DNA from: Adiantum capillus-veneris
Taxonomy: Eukaryota > Streptophyta > Polypodiopsida > Polypodiales > Pteridaceae
Length of the DNA: 64,000 nt
Assembly (NCBI GenBank): GCA_014529385.2
Contig: CM043971.1
Span: forward strand, 60,032,709-60,096,708
Reading direction: 5' to 3'
A program made the position numbers and the translations under genes. The stretch's first letter is position 1; each line of letters starts with the position of its first letter. A model generated the notes under the pieces. It made no database searches. It saw nothing but the letters and a program-made list of their open reading frames with translations, and had not been told where the DNA came from. This document shows positions 1 through 10,717 of the stretch, piece by piece.

Positions 1-783
1 TACATAGAGACATTGCTATGTAAGTTTGGACTTGAGGATTGCAAACCTATTTCCACTCCCATGGAAACATGTTTGAAGTTGAGTCTACATGATGCTGGCT
101 ATCCTGCTGATGTCACTCTTTATCAAACTTCTGTTGGCTACCTCATTTATGTATGCAACACGAGGCCGGATATTCAGTTTGTAGTCTCACAGGTCAGCAA
201 ATTTATGCATAGCCCAGGGTCTAAGCATTGGCAGGCTGTAAAGAGGATTTTCCGCTACCTTAGTGGCACTTTATATCTTGGCTTGTTTTATCCCAATGGG
301 GGATCATTGCCGCCAGACTTACTTGGCTTTTCGGACTCATATTGGGCTGGTTGTTTTGACACGAGAGTGTCCACCACAAGTGGTTTTTGTTTCATGCTTG
401 GCAATTCATGTATATCATGGTTGAGCAAGAAGAAACCTACTGTGGCCACTTCGAGTTGTGAGGCTGAGTACAGGGCAGTCTTCATAGCTACGGTTGAGTG
501 TGTATGGCTGAGACGCCTTATGGCTGATTTGGGTGTTGGACCGAACACTGCCAACACTATCTACACTGACAGTCAGAGCGCATTGGCAGTTGCCAGAAAC
601 CCAGTTTTTGATGCTCGAACAAAGCACATTGAGGTTCATTACCACTATGTTAGGGAGAGGCTCTCAGCAGGAGAGATCAGCTTGGCTTGTGTGCCAACAC
701 AGGAAAACCTTGAAGATCTTTTCACAAAGGCATTGTCTCGTGAGAAGCTTTCAGCTTTGGGCTTACTCCCCTTTGTGGACTGA
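1..783 (+). CDS. Copia unit 0, RT thumb and RNase H C-terminal part (cut by window edge)
   Basis: The frame is already open at base 1, so this is the 3' end of a copia polyprotein, not a free-standing gene. It encodes the tail of the reverse transcriptase (motif around CKPISTPME, then a TRPDIQFVVSQVSKF block) and the RNase H that removes RNA from the RNA/DNA hybrid. RNase H landmarks are visible: FSDSYWAG, SCEAEYRA, TDSQSALAVA and DLFTKALS, the usual copia order ending about 75 bp before the polypurine tract. The frame is undisrupted to its stop, unlike the same region of unit 1 at 11225-12108. It is nearly identical to 38400-39181. Unit 0 therefore belongs to the same array, and its upstream part lies outside the window. 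Confidence 0.93.
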   Translation, partial: YIETLLCKFGLEDCKPISTPMETCLKLSLHDAGYPADVTLYQTSVGYLIYVCNTRPDIQFVVSQVSKFMHSPGSKHWQAVKRIFRYLSGTLYLGLFYPNGGSLPPDLLGFSDSYWAGCFDTRVSTTSGFCFMLGNSCISWLSKKKPTVATSSCEAEYRAVFIATVECVWLRRLMADLGVGPNTANTIYTDSQSALAVARNPVFDARTKHIEVHYHYVRERLSAGEISLACVPTQENLEDLFTKALSREKLSALGLLPFVD

Positions 784-844
784 TCATGTCCTTAGGGCAT
801 GGCACTTCCCTTTACTCATGTGCCAACTCTCGTTCACCGCATCA

Positions 845-858
845 CTCCAGGGGGGATT
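845..858 (+). other. Copia polypurine tract
   Basis: A purine-rich run with five or more G lies directly before the TGTTACC start of the LTR. This is the plus-strand DNA primer site of the copia element. The same run precedes the LTRs at 12184 and 39257. Confidence 0.75.
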
Positions 859-1085
859 TGTTACCATATACATGTGGTAGTGATGTGTGTGAACACACTA
901 GGACTACCGGGGCATTTTTTCCCTCTTTAGGAGGTTTTTTCCCCCGTGCATGATATATACGCCCATCATTCTAGGGCTATCTATCTTTCCATTGCACACT
1001 AACTAATACACTCTCTATTGTGTGCCTTGAGCTTCCTTCGTCTTCTCCAAGCTGTGTGCGTTTCTCTGCAACCCTAATACCAACA
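859..1085 (+). repeat. Copia LTR (227 bp), shared by units 0 and 1
   Basis: The LTR starts TGTTACCATA and ends TACCAACA (TGTT/AACA inverted ends). It is preceded by a polypurine tract and followed by a Met-tRNA-type primer site, so it serves at once as 3' LTR of unit 0 and 5' LTR of unit 1. A TATA-like run (GATATATA) at about 951-958 could be the promoter core. Copies with the same structure are at 12184-12410 and, truncated, 39257-39470. Confidence 0.92.
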
Positions 1086-1398
1086 ATTGGTATCAGAGGA
1101 GGTTGCGTCCTCCCGGGCTTAGTCGCCAGTTGCTCTAGTACACTCCTGCTCACTTTCTCCGATTTCAGTGAGCTTTGGCGAGCGTTCGTCGGTCGATTTT
1201 TTATTTGGGCTCATTTCGGCCTCCGTTTCCACTACAGGCAGTACTGCACAGACTATTTCGTCATTTTGTGCAGAGTTTCTGTCAGTGCTATTAACAGGTG
1301 ACTTATAGTCTTCTACGGTTTGTTCTATATAGCACAGGTTGTTCCCTCTCCATTTCTACTATTTTTGAGCACCTTTCACATCAGGTGCAGCATTTACC
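1086..1398 (+). other. Copia 5' untranslated leader
   Basis: About 310 bp lie between the LTR and the gag ATG, without a credible gene. The same leader follows the LTR at 12410 and is cut at 12709, where chromodomain gypsy sequence begins. Confidence 0.75.
1088..1098 (+). other. Copia primer binding site (initiator Met tRNA type)
   Basis: TGGTATCAGAG lies two bases after the LTR end. This matches the plant initiator-Met tRNA 3' end used by most copia elements. The same site follows the LTR at 12410. Confidence 0.88.
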
Positions 1399-2630
1399 AT
1401 GGCTGACAACAACAACACAGACGTGTTCAAGATGTTTGGTGCTAAGGACAGGTTGGATGGGGACAACTACCCTATGTGGGCTTATATGATGCAACATGTT
1501 CTTGTGTCAAAGGGTGTCTGGAATATTGTGCAGGGCATTGATGTACTTCCTGGTTCTGAGGATGTAGGCGATGTTGAGGATGTTGCAGGTCTTGCTGCAA
1601 CGATTGTTGCTGTTAGAGTTGTTTTGCCTATGGCAGAACAAGATCGTTGGGATGTTAAGGATGCGCAAACTCATGCATTGATTGTGTTGTCTGTGAAGCG
1701 CACCATTGTTCCTCACATCCGTTCAACAAAATCAGCAAAACAGGCTTGGGATATTTTGGCTGGTCTTTATGCAAGTCGCAATGAGGCTAAAATTGCTTTG
1801 CTGCGTAAAGAGCTGGAGTGGAAGATTATGCATGAGGAAGATGATATGGAAACTTTCCTTGCTAGTGTCAAGGATATGAATGAGCAACTTATTTTTGCAG
1901 GAGAAGTCATTTCAGACAGTTCCCTTGTGCAGACTGTTCTTGATGCCTTACCAGATTCCTACCAGACTTTTGCTAGTACTTGGAGGCTGATGACCCAAGG
2001 AAATCCTGAAGTTGTCAAGTTTGATGCGTTATGCACATTGCTGTTGCAAGATTCACTTTCTACAAAAAACAGGACTAGACAACGTGCAGTTGAACATGCT
2101 TTTATTGCTTCTCAAAGAAAGGGTGGTAACAGTAATGCAACCACTTCTTATGGTTCCGCTGCGAGGCAAAAATTTTGTTCCTAATGCTTCTACTAGCAGC
2201 AATTCATCTAGAAATTCTCGTGACAAGGGCAAAAAGAAGATGCGTTGCCATTATTGTAAAGCTAATGATCACTTGATCAAGTCGTGTCCTAAGTTGAAGG
2301 CCAAAGAGGCTAAGAAGAAAGAGGGTGGTTCCACTGCAAATGCTGGTTCCACTACAAATGCAGCCATTGTTGAGTCTTCTGTGAAAGGAGACTGTAATGC
2401 TGATGTTGATGCAGAATGGACTTTTAGCGCGGAGTGCACTTACAATCCTGTTGTCCATGATGCATGCTTGTCAGTTGTTGCTGCAGATTCACATGTGTGG
2501 TATTTCGACAGTGGTGCTACAAAGCACATTACCTCACATCGTGAATTGTTTACCTCTCTTGAGTATGTCCTTCATGGGAATTCAGTCACTTGTGCCAACA
2601 ACGCCTCTTATCCAGTTCACGGATTGTGCT
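1399..2630 (+). pseudogene. Copia gag (capsid/nucleocapsid), frameshifted
   Basis: Gag forms the virus-like particle that packages element RNA. The start MADNNNTDVFKMFGAKDRLD, with GDNYPMWAYMM just after it, is typical of the copia gag family. The first frame runs 1399-2184. A frameshift near 2160 moves the rest into another frame, which carries the CCHC zinc knuckle (CHYCKANDHLIKSC, about 2246-2287) and a lysine-rich tail. A second shift near 2625 follows the protease motif. Unit 2 has lost the first ~870 bp of this region, and where the two overlap it lacks one 18-bp repeat present here at about 2334-2351. Confidence 0.88.
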
Positions 2631-3596
2631 CACTGCTGCTAATGGCAGCTCCTTCACACTTGTTGATGCACTTTATGTACCTGAGATCAAGAAGAATCTC
2701 TTGTCTCTATCCGCACTTGCTAGACTTGGACTTGTAGTCAAATTTGTGGATGACAGATGTACATTTCATGATCTCAGTTTTGGTGTGATGAAATTATTGC
2801 ATCTGGGCTTTTGTGCCGTGGGCTGTATAAGCTCACTTTGTATGACAAGTGTGGACAAAATTTTGCAAATGCTGTTGCAGATTCAAGGGTTATTTCAAAT
2901 GCAAAACTTTGGCATGCACGTTTTGGTCATCTGAAATTTGCCAGTTTGCTACGTTTGCAAAAATCTGATATGGTTGCTTCTTTGCCGCCTCTTGAAGCAC
3001 CTGTCAAACATGTTTGTGAAGGCTATATTCTGGGTAAAATGCAGTGTTCTAAGTTTCCAAAGGATGCTTCAGTTAGGGCCACATGCATTTTGGAGCTTGT
3101 GCATAGTGATGTTTGTGGGCCCATGCAAACTCCGTCCTTGGGCAATTACCCGTAGTTCGTGACTTTCGTTGATGATTACTCCAGGCATGCGTGGGTATTT
3201 CCGCTTAAAGCGAAGTCCGAAGTTTTTATGTGATTCAAACAATTTTTGGCTATGGCTGAAAATGTCTCAAAATGTACTATGGGCACCCTGCATTCCGATC
3301 GAGGGGGGGAGTATATGTCTCATGAATTTAATTCATTTCTGGCTAGTCGTGGGATAAAACACCAATGTACAGTGCCTTATACACCTCAACAAAATGGTGT
3401 TGCTGAGAGGAAAAACATGTCACTGACGGAAATGGCACGATGTATGGTCAAAAGTCAAGCTTTGCCACATTCTTTTTGGCTTGAGGCCATCATGTGTGCC
3501 ACTTATGTACTTAACAGGTGTCCTACGAAAGCTTTGCAGTCTATTACTCCATATGAAGCATGGCATGATAGAAAGCCTTCTATTGAGCACATGCGT
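2498..3596 (+). pseudogene. Copia protease and integrase, broken and interrupted
   Basis: The aspartic protease active site is visible as WYFDSGATKHIT (about 2498). The frame then shifts near 2625 and again near 2811. The integrase zinc-binding region shows WHARFGH, followed by CEGY where CEGC is expected, so the last Cys is lost. Catalytic core residues lie in LVHSDVCGP, TLHSDRGGEY and QQNGVAERKN. A stop at about 3153 (GNYP then stop) breaks the core; unit 2 is open there. The gene ends in the conserved region IEHM, where the Tat-like gypsy LTR begins at 3597. Integrase would join element DNA to the chromosome, but this copy cannot make it. Confidence 0.88.
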
Positions 3597-3775
3597 TGTG
3601 AGCGGGATGGAAACACACAGAACACCTCTATAACAACCCAAAACACACTCTTGGGAAGATACACACACACACACTATGGGGCACCACTCGGCTTACACAA
3701 CACACCTGGCCGAGACAGGAAACACACCGATGGAGTGCGAGGAGAGAGACTATCCAGTTGCCCACTCCAGACAGA

Positions 3776-3811
<36 letters not shown>

Positions 3812-4747
3812 CTCAACTCAAAAGAGGAGAACTTCTGATAATTAGATACAAATGAGCTTGTGCCAACACCAATGGGGCAAACAGCTCACAAAATATGGGT
3901 AAAAAGTACCAGATACAATCACAAACTGGAGCAGAAGATTCGCTCATAGGAGAAACTTACACAGCCAAAACAGTAGAGAAAGAGTGAGGAATTTGGCAAA
4001 ATGGACAGCGCCATCGCGTCCGGAACGGCCCAAAACCCCAGTCTACAATGTCAAAGTGCTCAAATCCGACCTCGGATGAGCAGTTTACGGCCAAAACAGG
4101 CTCCAAAATGAGCAAAAACACACCTGCGGCTGTTCCTCCTCTCTTCTCCACGTTTTTTCTGGTCTTCTCTCTATTTTTTCAGTATCCACACTTAGCTTTA
4201 TTAGTTGGGCACCCTTGGCCTTTTAGATGACCTCAAACGGACCCCGAACAGGCCAAAAACTGACCTCGTAGTGCATAGTTGTCACCCTGCTGCATCTAGC
4301 GCACACCTGGCACTCATTTCTTTTCAATAATGCATCTCGAAACCACGTGAAGTGGCCCCAAAAAGTGGTCCTAATGATGACCTTTCTACATAACTCTCAC
4401 AAGAAAACACCACTTTGTGTCCGTATTCATCCACGTGCAAATATTGACTCCGTTCGCCCTCCTGACGCCACTAGATGCCATCTGACGCACATGCTTACCT
4501 CATGTTGTCGGCCCGCGGATAGCTTCCTCAAGAATTTTTACGCGCTATAAACTCCTCATTATTGTAGAAAAAACATATTGGTACTGGTGATAGTGAAATT
4601 CGATGCACTATGTACATGTTGTCCTACCTGTACACATGTGGGCCCCACATAACCACCTGGCTATGGAAATTGGGCAATCCTTTATTCGATGCACCATGCA
4701 TGTGTATGTACATATACGCAGTCCCTTGCTCCAAAAAACTCCTGACA
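3597..4747 (-). repeat. Tat-like gypsy 3' LTR (1151 bp)
   Basis: In + orientation the LTR runs from TGTGAGCGGG to CTCCTGACA, giving TGT/ACA ends. It matches 9925-10717, 28327-29471 and 36242-37383. It contains a CA microsatellite (about 3776-3807). Short open frames inside it, on both strands, are not supported as genes. Confidence 0.87.
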
Positions 4748-4766
4748 TAATTTTCCCATCCCCTAG
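4748..4766 (-). other. Tat-like gypsy polypurine tract
   Basis: On the - strand, AGGGGATGGGAAAA lies directly next to the 3' LTR. This is the expected plus-strand primer site. The same sequence borders copy 2 at 29472-29490. Confidence 0.7.
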
Positions 4767-4775
4767 CCTGCTAGA

Positions 4776-5040
4776 TCATTCATGATCAGCAGCAGCAAAA
4801 AGAGATATGAGACTCGCCGCATCACAGGTCTCCTCATCCCTCACCAACACTCCTTGATCCACATACAGCTCAGCTTGCTCGACCATCATGAACCTGGAAT
4901 GATACAATTTAAGACACAATCGATTTACCCTTGACTTAGGTAGAAACCCATCCAGGTTAGCCAACTGATATGTACCATTCGGGAAACACTCCACTACCTT
5001 GAAAGGGCCTTCCCACTTAATTTGAAACTTCTTTTAGAGC
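4776..5040 (-). pseudogene. Integrase C-terminal remnant
   Basis: The frame encodes a KWEGPFKVVECFPNGTYQLA stretch followed by LDG, which resembles the end of gypsy integrases just after the core (…WEGPF…G.Y.L…DG). Neither the zinc-binding HHCC region nor the DDE core is present. Just upstream, in another frame, lies the truncated second RNase H, so a deletion has joined the two. Copy 2 has the same junction near 29760, so the loss came before the duplication. Confidence 0.78.
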
Positions 5041-5499
5041 ACGTTCAATGTGTTTGATGATCCATGCTTCGAACTTTTTTAACAGGCCTTTAATTCTAAA
5101 GCACATTTCCTTCAATGAGGTGTTCTTGCTCTTCCACACACCCAGCACTTGCTTCACCACTAACAAGGCATCACCTTTTATGCTCAACCTTCGAACCCCA
5201 TGCTTCAAACAAATGTGTAATCCAGCTTCCAGACTAGCATATTCAGCCTCATTGTTACTATGAGCATCCAAGTTCAACCCTCTCTTGCATACTAGCTTCC
5301 CCTCTGGGTCATAAAGTGCTATACCCCCTGAAGCTGCATCATGGCTCTTTCTGTATGAACCATCAAAGAACAACACATGTGCATTGCTGATCTGTGGCAC
5401 TTCTTCAACTACCTTTCTCACCACCTCTTCCTTAACAATAAGGGGATTCTCCTTGTAGGTCAACAAATCAACTAGGGTAGCCCTTGAACTATCTTCCAC
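5017..5499 (-). pseudogene. Second (archaeal-type) RNase H of Tat-like gypsy, 3' truncated
   Basis: The domain shows FFDGSYRK, GGIALYDPEGKLV, NNEAEYASLEAGL and IKGDALLVVKQV. These carry the first three acidic catalytic positions (D, E, D) of an archaeal/plant-type RNase H. The reading frame stops in HIERALKE, before the usual last Asp, because the coding sequence is fused there to integrase tail sequence. In Tat elements this domain is thought to do the RNase H work, because the original gypsy domain is decayed. Some activity is conceivable, but the loss of the last motif argues against it. Confidence 0.8.
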
Positions 5500-5617
5500 T
5501 AGAAAAGAGAACTCAAATTATTGCAGCTCAATTACCCATTTCTTGACCACATTTGACATGTTAGTGCCATTAATTAACTGTGGCAAAAAAGGCATAACTC
5601 GTCAAGAAAACAAAAGG

Positions 5618-6916
5618 TCATGGTAGCAAGTAATGACGAAATCGTCGACAAGCAAATATTACACTGGCCATCACTAGCTCTACTTCCGAGAATTTTCTCT
5701 CTGCTACCAGCTTCACACGGCTTGCACAATACACTCGCCTCATATAATGGCTGCCCTTCCCCTTTTGCAATAGCATGGCTCCAATGGCATCCTCCCCTAC
5801 TGATGGATTTACATAAAACACTTGCTCCCAATCAGGAGCCTGCATGGCTGACAACCCCCCTAACACCTCTTTCACCTCTTGAAACACTTCTTCACAGTTT
5901 TCATCCCATTGCAATGGATCATGCTTTACCACTTGTTGTAATGGATATAGATTCTGAGAAGACAATGGAATAAACCTTGCCATGTACTTCACTTTGTGTA
6001 TAAATGATGCCAATTGCTTCATACTCGTAGGTGATGGAAGAAGAATAATAGACTTAACCTTGTCTGGATCAGCCTCAATGCCATTTTCTGACACCATATG
6101 GCCCAATAACTTCACCCTTGGTTGTGCTAGATGACATTTCTTTGGATTTAGTTGTCCTCCACATTCATCATATCGAGCCAATACCATCTGCAGCTTCTCA
6201 TGGTGTTCAGCCCTACTGCTATAAACACAGAAGTCATCCATAAAAGCTTTAACACAACTATGAATGAATGGTTCCAACACCCAATTTGCTCTCTCTTGAT
6301 AGAAGGAAGGTCCATTTGACAACCCAAATGGCAATACTGTGTAGCAATAGCAGCCCCACGGCGCCGTAATAAAAGTTGTCTTTGTGCGGTCTTTAAGAGC
6401 AATCTTCAATTGAAAATAGCCTAAAAAACCATCACACACACTGTACCTCTCATAACCTGCCACTGAATCCAAGATCTAATCAATGAATGGAAGAGGATAT
6501 GGGTTCTTCTTAGTGGCTGTGTTTAAGGGTTTAAAATCTACACAAATTCTCCACTTCCCATCCTTCTTTGGACTGACTACAACTGGACTCACCCATTTTG
6601 TGGTCTCCACAGGGACTATGAACCCTGCCTTCAACAACTTGTCCACCTCTTCTTGCAAGGCTTCCATTTGCTCTTGAACCATCCTTCTTAGCCTTTGCCG
6701 CAGTGGCTTAGCACCTTCTTTCAGCTTTATATGCATCTCTTCACCCTTGAACCCTCTGATCTCTTCATATGAAGTAATGAACAAATCAGGAAAACTAGTC
6801 AATATATGCAAATATATATCCTTCTCCATAGCTGAGAGGTCTCCACTGATCATTTGTGTCATCAAATCATGCTTCTTTGACAACTCAACCTTGGTTTGCA
6901 TCAGCCCTTCAATCAC
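5618..6916 (-). pseudogene. Tat-like gypsy reverse transcriptase and original RNase H
   Basis: The RT copies element RNA into DNA. Two same-strand stretches (6916-6476 and 6472-5618) are separated by one stop after PYPLPFID. Visible motifs are KWRICVDFKPLN, VCDGFLGYFQLKIAL, LPFGLSNGPSFYQ and the catalytic AFMDDFCVYS. Downstream is a gypsy RNase H of decayed type (FYVNPSVGEDAIGAMLLQ, with Asn where the first catalytic Asp is expected), as known for Tat elements. An acidic linker (about 6920-7130) lies between protease and RT. Confidence 0.87.
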
Positions 6917-7133
6917 TTCATAGAGCCCTTCACTTTCATCTTCAACCTCATTCGCAAATGCAACTAAACCAAACTCCTGTATTTATTTGTCCATCAAAAG
7001 AAAAGCAACATCAGCATCCTCATCACTGCTGGTAGTGCTATCAATGTCCTCATCTGTCACCGTGGAAGAGTCTTCATCACTAGACTCATCCTCATCTTCA
7101 TAAAGCTCCTCTAATCGTTTCCTTGTGTCCATA

Positions 7134-8876
7134 TTATAAAGCTCTCACTGCACGTAACCATGGTCTGCCCAATATAATAGGATATGCTCCCAACCCTGCT
7201 GGCATCACATGAAAATCACATACTTCCTTTGGATCATATGCCTCCACTTCTAATCTCTTTACAACACCCAAGCATTTTACTTTTTGATGGTTTGCCAGTC
7301 TGATCTGAAAACCTAACACCCCAGCCACTGTGAGACCCCTCTTCTCAACGCATGAGTGTGTTATAACGCATATTTGGGCTCCGCCATCCACATAACCTTG
7401 TCCCAACTTTTTCCTTTTATGCCACACATCTACTATTGGACAAATGTCTGGTAGCTCATCCATTGCCAACACCTTTACTGAAACTCTCTCTGGCTCTTTC
7501 TCCATTGGGTTAACCATCCTCTTCCACTGTCGCTTTAGCTTAGGCACCATCTCTATAAGCTGCCCAAAAGTAACATTCCTGCTCCTCAAATACTCCTTCA
7601 AGTCATAGCTTAATTGCCCATCCCCTAGTGGAAAATCTGAAACATGAAACTTTCGACGAGCTCTCCTTTTCCTCTTGGCCTTGACATCCTCGCCTTCATG
7701 GCTCTTTCCTTTCTTCTTACTAGGACCTGAGGAACTTCTTCCTTCCTTATACTCTGTGGTCCTCTTCCCAATAGGCATCACTACTGTATCCTCTAGCTTT
7801 GATGCCTTCTCCAAGGTGACTACACTTAGCACTTTTGTCTTTCCCTTTCCCTCCTGGGTCAGTCCACTGCTTCCTTCGTCTCCCTTAATTTCGATGCCAT
7901 AATCATTTGACCTAGTTAGCACTTGTCTTGGCAATGGATACATGTCTCCCCCCATCCTTGGTGGCTTATCACATTGCGGGCTGATGTGACCCAACTCTCC
8001 ACAATTATAACATGTGGGCGTCTGCCTACAAAACCTACCATTGCTTTGTCCAACACCATTCCTAGGCCTTTCTTCACCTCCTGGCTGATTTGCAAACCTC
8101 CCTCGACCTCGATTATTTCCCACTTGACCTAGCATGTTTAGGCTGAGATTATTCATCAAATCTACCATTTGCCTCATGTCTTGCCTTAGCCCATCATCTT
8201 GCACCGATGTAGTGACCACTGCTGGCATAACCTGAGTAGTAACAGGAACCACTGGTTCATGATGAACCGCTGGCATGCGACCTTGTAAAGAGTCCATAGG
8301 CTGAAATTCAGACCTCATGGGCAAAGACTCCACCCCTAACTGGCTCATTTTCCTCAACTTCCACTCTTTGTTCCTTGATACCTCTAGTGCATCTTCATAT
8401 GTCCTAAGCTTCTTTAGCTCCACTCTCCAACGTATATTCTCCCAAAGACCAGTTAAGAACCTGTCCTTCTTCATCATGTCAGGCGGGGGTACCTGTGGTG
8501 CTAAGGCCTTGCACATTCACTCCCATGCCAATGAGAACTTACGTATCTACGCATCTACTGGCTGACCTTCCTTTTGCACCAAATCCTGTACTTCTTGCCA
8601 CACTTTGTCAGGATCTTCTATCTTCACAAACTCCACTTCCAACCCATATCGTAGATTGTCCCAACTCAACCTTACAGGTGGATCAGCCACACGCAACTCC
8701 TCTTCAAATGCTTTAGACCAAACTCATGCATCACTCTTCAATCAAATTTGGAGAAAGCGTAACAGTTGCGTAGGGTCATGAATCTGGTAGCTAATGCAGG
8801 CAACCTCCATCTTTTCCAAAAATTCTTCCACATCTTCATCACTTCTTCCATGAAACTCCGGATAAGAGAAAGCCAT
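7134..8876 (-). pseudogene. Tat-like gypsy gag and protease
   Basis: I place the start at the ATG of MAFSYPEFHGRSDEDVEEF (8876). It lines up with the gag start of gypsy-4 at 63405. The first 135 bp are open; stops and a shift follow, and the main frame runs 8516-7134. It holds a Leu/Lys-rich capsid part (RTYEDALEVSRNKEWKL), one zinc knuckle (CYNCGELGHISPQC), a basic KRKRRARRK stretch and the protease motif YVDGGAQICVI. The frame ends early at RPWLRAVRAL because about 50 bp present in copy 2 (around 31850) are missing. The product would package element RNA. Confidence 0.85.
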
Positions 8877-8978
8877 GGCTACCCAAATTATGATGCTTTG
8901 AGAACCCCTTCGAACACACGTGCAAGAACCCAAAACTGTTCACTACCCAATCCCCAGAAACTTCAATGGAGCTCAACT

Positions 8979-9197
8979 TTAGATAAGGACAAACACATAC
9001 ACATCAAATGAGTTTTCATAGTTAATCATCGGAATGACAACAGGCAAAGGACATTCCAGGATCTCTCTCAATCTTCTTGGCCCAAACATAAAGACTATGC
9101 GCTGCTGGAAAAAGATCTTCCTGGACACATGAACATTAATCTGAATACTTTGAGTTAAATGAAAAGGAGTGAACTGAGGGCCATTTTGTTCATCCAT
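8979..9197 (-). CDS. Small ORF in gypsy leader, unknown
   Basis: About 70 codons from an ATG (MDEQNGPQFTPFHL…) lie between primer site and gag. It is open in copy 2 as well (35300-35518) with a few substitutions. The two copies come from one duplication, so this is weak evidence of selection. It contains FGPRRLREILECPLPVVIPM. I recognise no domain. It could be leader sequence that is open by chance. Confidence 0.3.
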   Translation of the reverse strand: MDEQNGPQFTPFHLTQSIQINVHVSRKIFFQQRIVFMFGPRRLREILECPLPVVIPMINYENSFDVYVFVLI

Positions 9198-9904
9198 TAA
9201 AGCCAACCATGAAGCTCCCAAGAAGGCATACCTGACTTATCCTCTGATTTTTGCCCAAATTTCAGCAGCATAACAGCATAAATGGCTCAAAATATCAAAA
9301 AACCAGCCATCATAACTTGGAAAAATTTTGGCAGAGTTTCCCCAGAAGTAGAGCAGTGTGAACCCAAAATATAGATTGTCTATGTATGCATAAACTACCA
9401 ACAATAGAACCCGAGCATCAATTAGGAATCACTAGTACATAGCCTATGGCAAGGTCACAAAAAGGGTGCTCCAGCGACCTGTATCACCGAAAGGATCTCT
9501 ACATTTGAGAATCCGCCAGCTCAATAAAAACCTCACGCTATCGACCCTCACACGAAGGCTAATGCAAATCGCGTATAGTCAAGTGTTAGAAATGACTATC
9601 TTCCAGACCAAGTCTCAAAAATGGCTGGGACTGCCAAATACAACCAAGTATGGCTCCACAAATGCGTACAATGGCAGTTTCCACAAGTAACGTACAATCC
9701 AGCAGACAATGCGCTCAAATAGGCGCCAAGTGATGCATACCCACAACAACTGCAAGTGACATCACTGCTAGTATATCACTCTACTCCAGCTACATGTACC
9801 TGTATCCTTACCTGTCCCTATAACCTGTAACCTGTAACCTGTAACCTGTAGCCCCGAATCTTGAAGCTTGAAGCTCGAAGCAGAAGGTACTCGAAGAAGA
9901 TCCT
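9198..9904 (-). other. Untranslated leader of Tat-like gypsy
   Basis: No supported gene. Near the primer site there is a short 7-bp run of CCTGTAA-type repeats (about 9823-9851), about four copies. It resembles a telomere repeat only in length, not in sequence. Confidence 0.6.
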
Positions 9905-9918
9905 CCGTGGGGGCGCCA
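9905..9918 (-). other. Tat-like gypsy primer binding site
   Basis: On the - strand, TGGCGCCCCCACGG starts six bases after the LTR end. It would pair with a tRNA ending GGCGCCA; I cannot name the tRNA with certainty. Copy 2 has the same site at 36222-36235, and gypsy-4 has a related one at 63352. Confidence 0.75.
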
Positions 9919-9924
9919 AAAGAA

Positions 9925-10717
9925 TGTGAGCGGGATGGAAACACACATAACGCCTCTATAACGACCCGACACACACTCTTGGGAAGATACACACACACAC
10001 TATGGGGCACCACTCGGCTTACACAACACACTTGGCCGAGACAGGGAACACACCGATGGAGTGCGAGGAGAGACTATCCACTTGCCCACTCCACACAGAG
10101 ACACACACACACACAAAAAAATATATATATATATCAGCTCAAAAGAGGAGAACTTCTGATAATTAGATACAAATGAGCTTGGGCCAACACCAATGGGGCA
10201 AACAACTCACACAATATGGGTAAAAAGTACCAGAGACAATCACAAACTAGAGCAGAAGATTCGCTCATACGAGAAACTTACACAACAAAAACATTAGAGA
10301 AAGAGTGAGGAATTTGGCAAAATGGACAGCGCCATCGCATCTGGAACGGCCCAGAACCCTAGTCTACAGTGTCGAAGTGCTCAAATCCGACCTCGGATGA
10401 GCAGTTTACGGCCAAAACAGGCTCCAAAATGAGCAAAAACACACCTACGGTTGTTCCTCCTCTCTTCTCCACGTTATTTCTGGTCTTCTCTCTATTTTTT
10501 CACTTCCCACACTGAGCTTTATTAGTTGGGCACCCTTGGCCTTTTGGATGACCTCAAACGGACCCCGAACAGGCCAAAAACTGACCTCGCAGTGCATAGT
10601 TGTAACCCTGCTACATCCATGCGCACACATGGCACTCATTTCTTTTCAATAATGCGTCTCGCAACCACGTGAAGTGTCCCCAAAAAGTGGTCCTAGTGAT
10701 GACCTTTCTGCATAACT
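9925..10717 (-). repeat. Tat-like gypsy 5' LTR, truncated
   Basis: It matches the first ~790 bp (in + orientation) of the 1.15-kb LTR, then stops at CATAACT, where copia sequence (TTGCATGACA…) begins. The outer ~350 bp of the LTR and about 400 bp of copia are gone compared with 37030-37790. ACT is shared by both sides at the junction. Confidence 0.85.

Larger units (their letters stand above)
3597..10717 (-). mobile_element. Tat-like gypsy, copy 1, nested in copia integrase
   Basis: This is a Ty3/gypsy element on the - strand. Its 3' LTR is at 3597-4747, the internal region at 4748-9924, and a truncated 5' LTR at 9925-10717. Reading leftward, the order is gag, protease, RT, degenerate RNase H, archaeal-type second RNase H, then only the C-terminal end of integrase. 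A second RNase H is a known mark of the Tat lineage. Most of the integrase is missing, as in copy 2, so this is a non-autonomous derivative. The insertion point in copia is the same as for copy 2 at 28327. Confidence 0.88.

Noticed and set aside
4048..4550. Short plus-strand frames in the Tat-like LTR, repeated in other LTR copies
   Set aside because: They recur only because the LTR recurs; no start context or domain supports them.
9823..9851. Telomere-like heptamer repeat
   Set aside because: The unit is CCTGTAA, not the plant CCCTAAA, and only about four copies lie in a gypsy leader.
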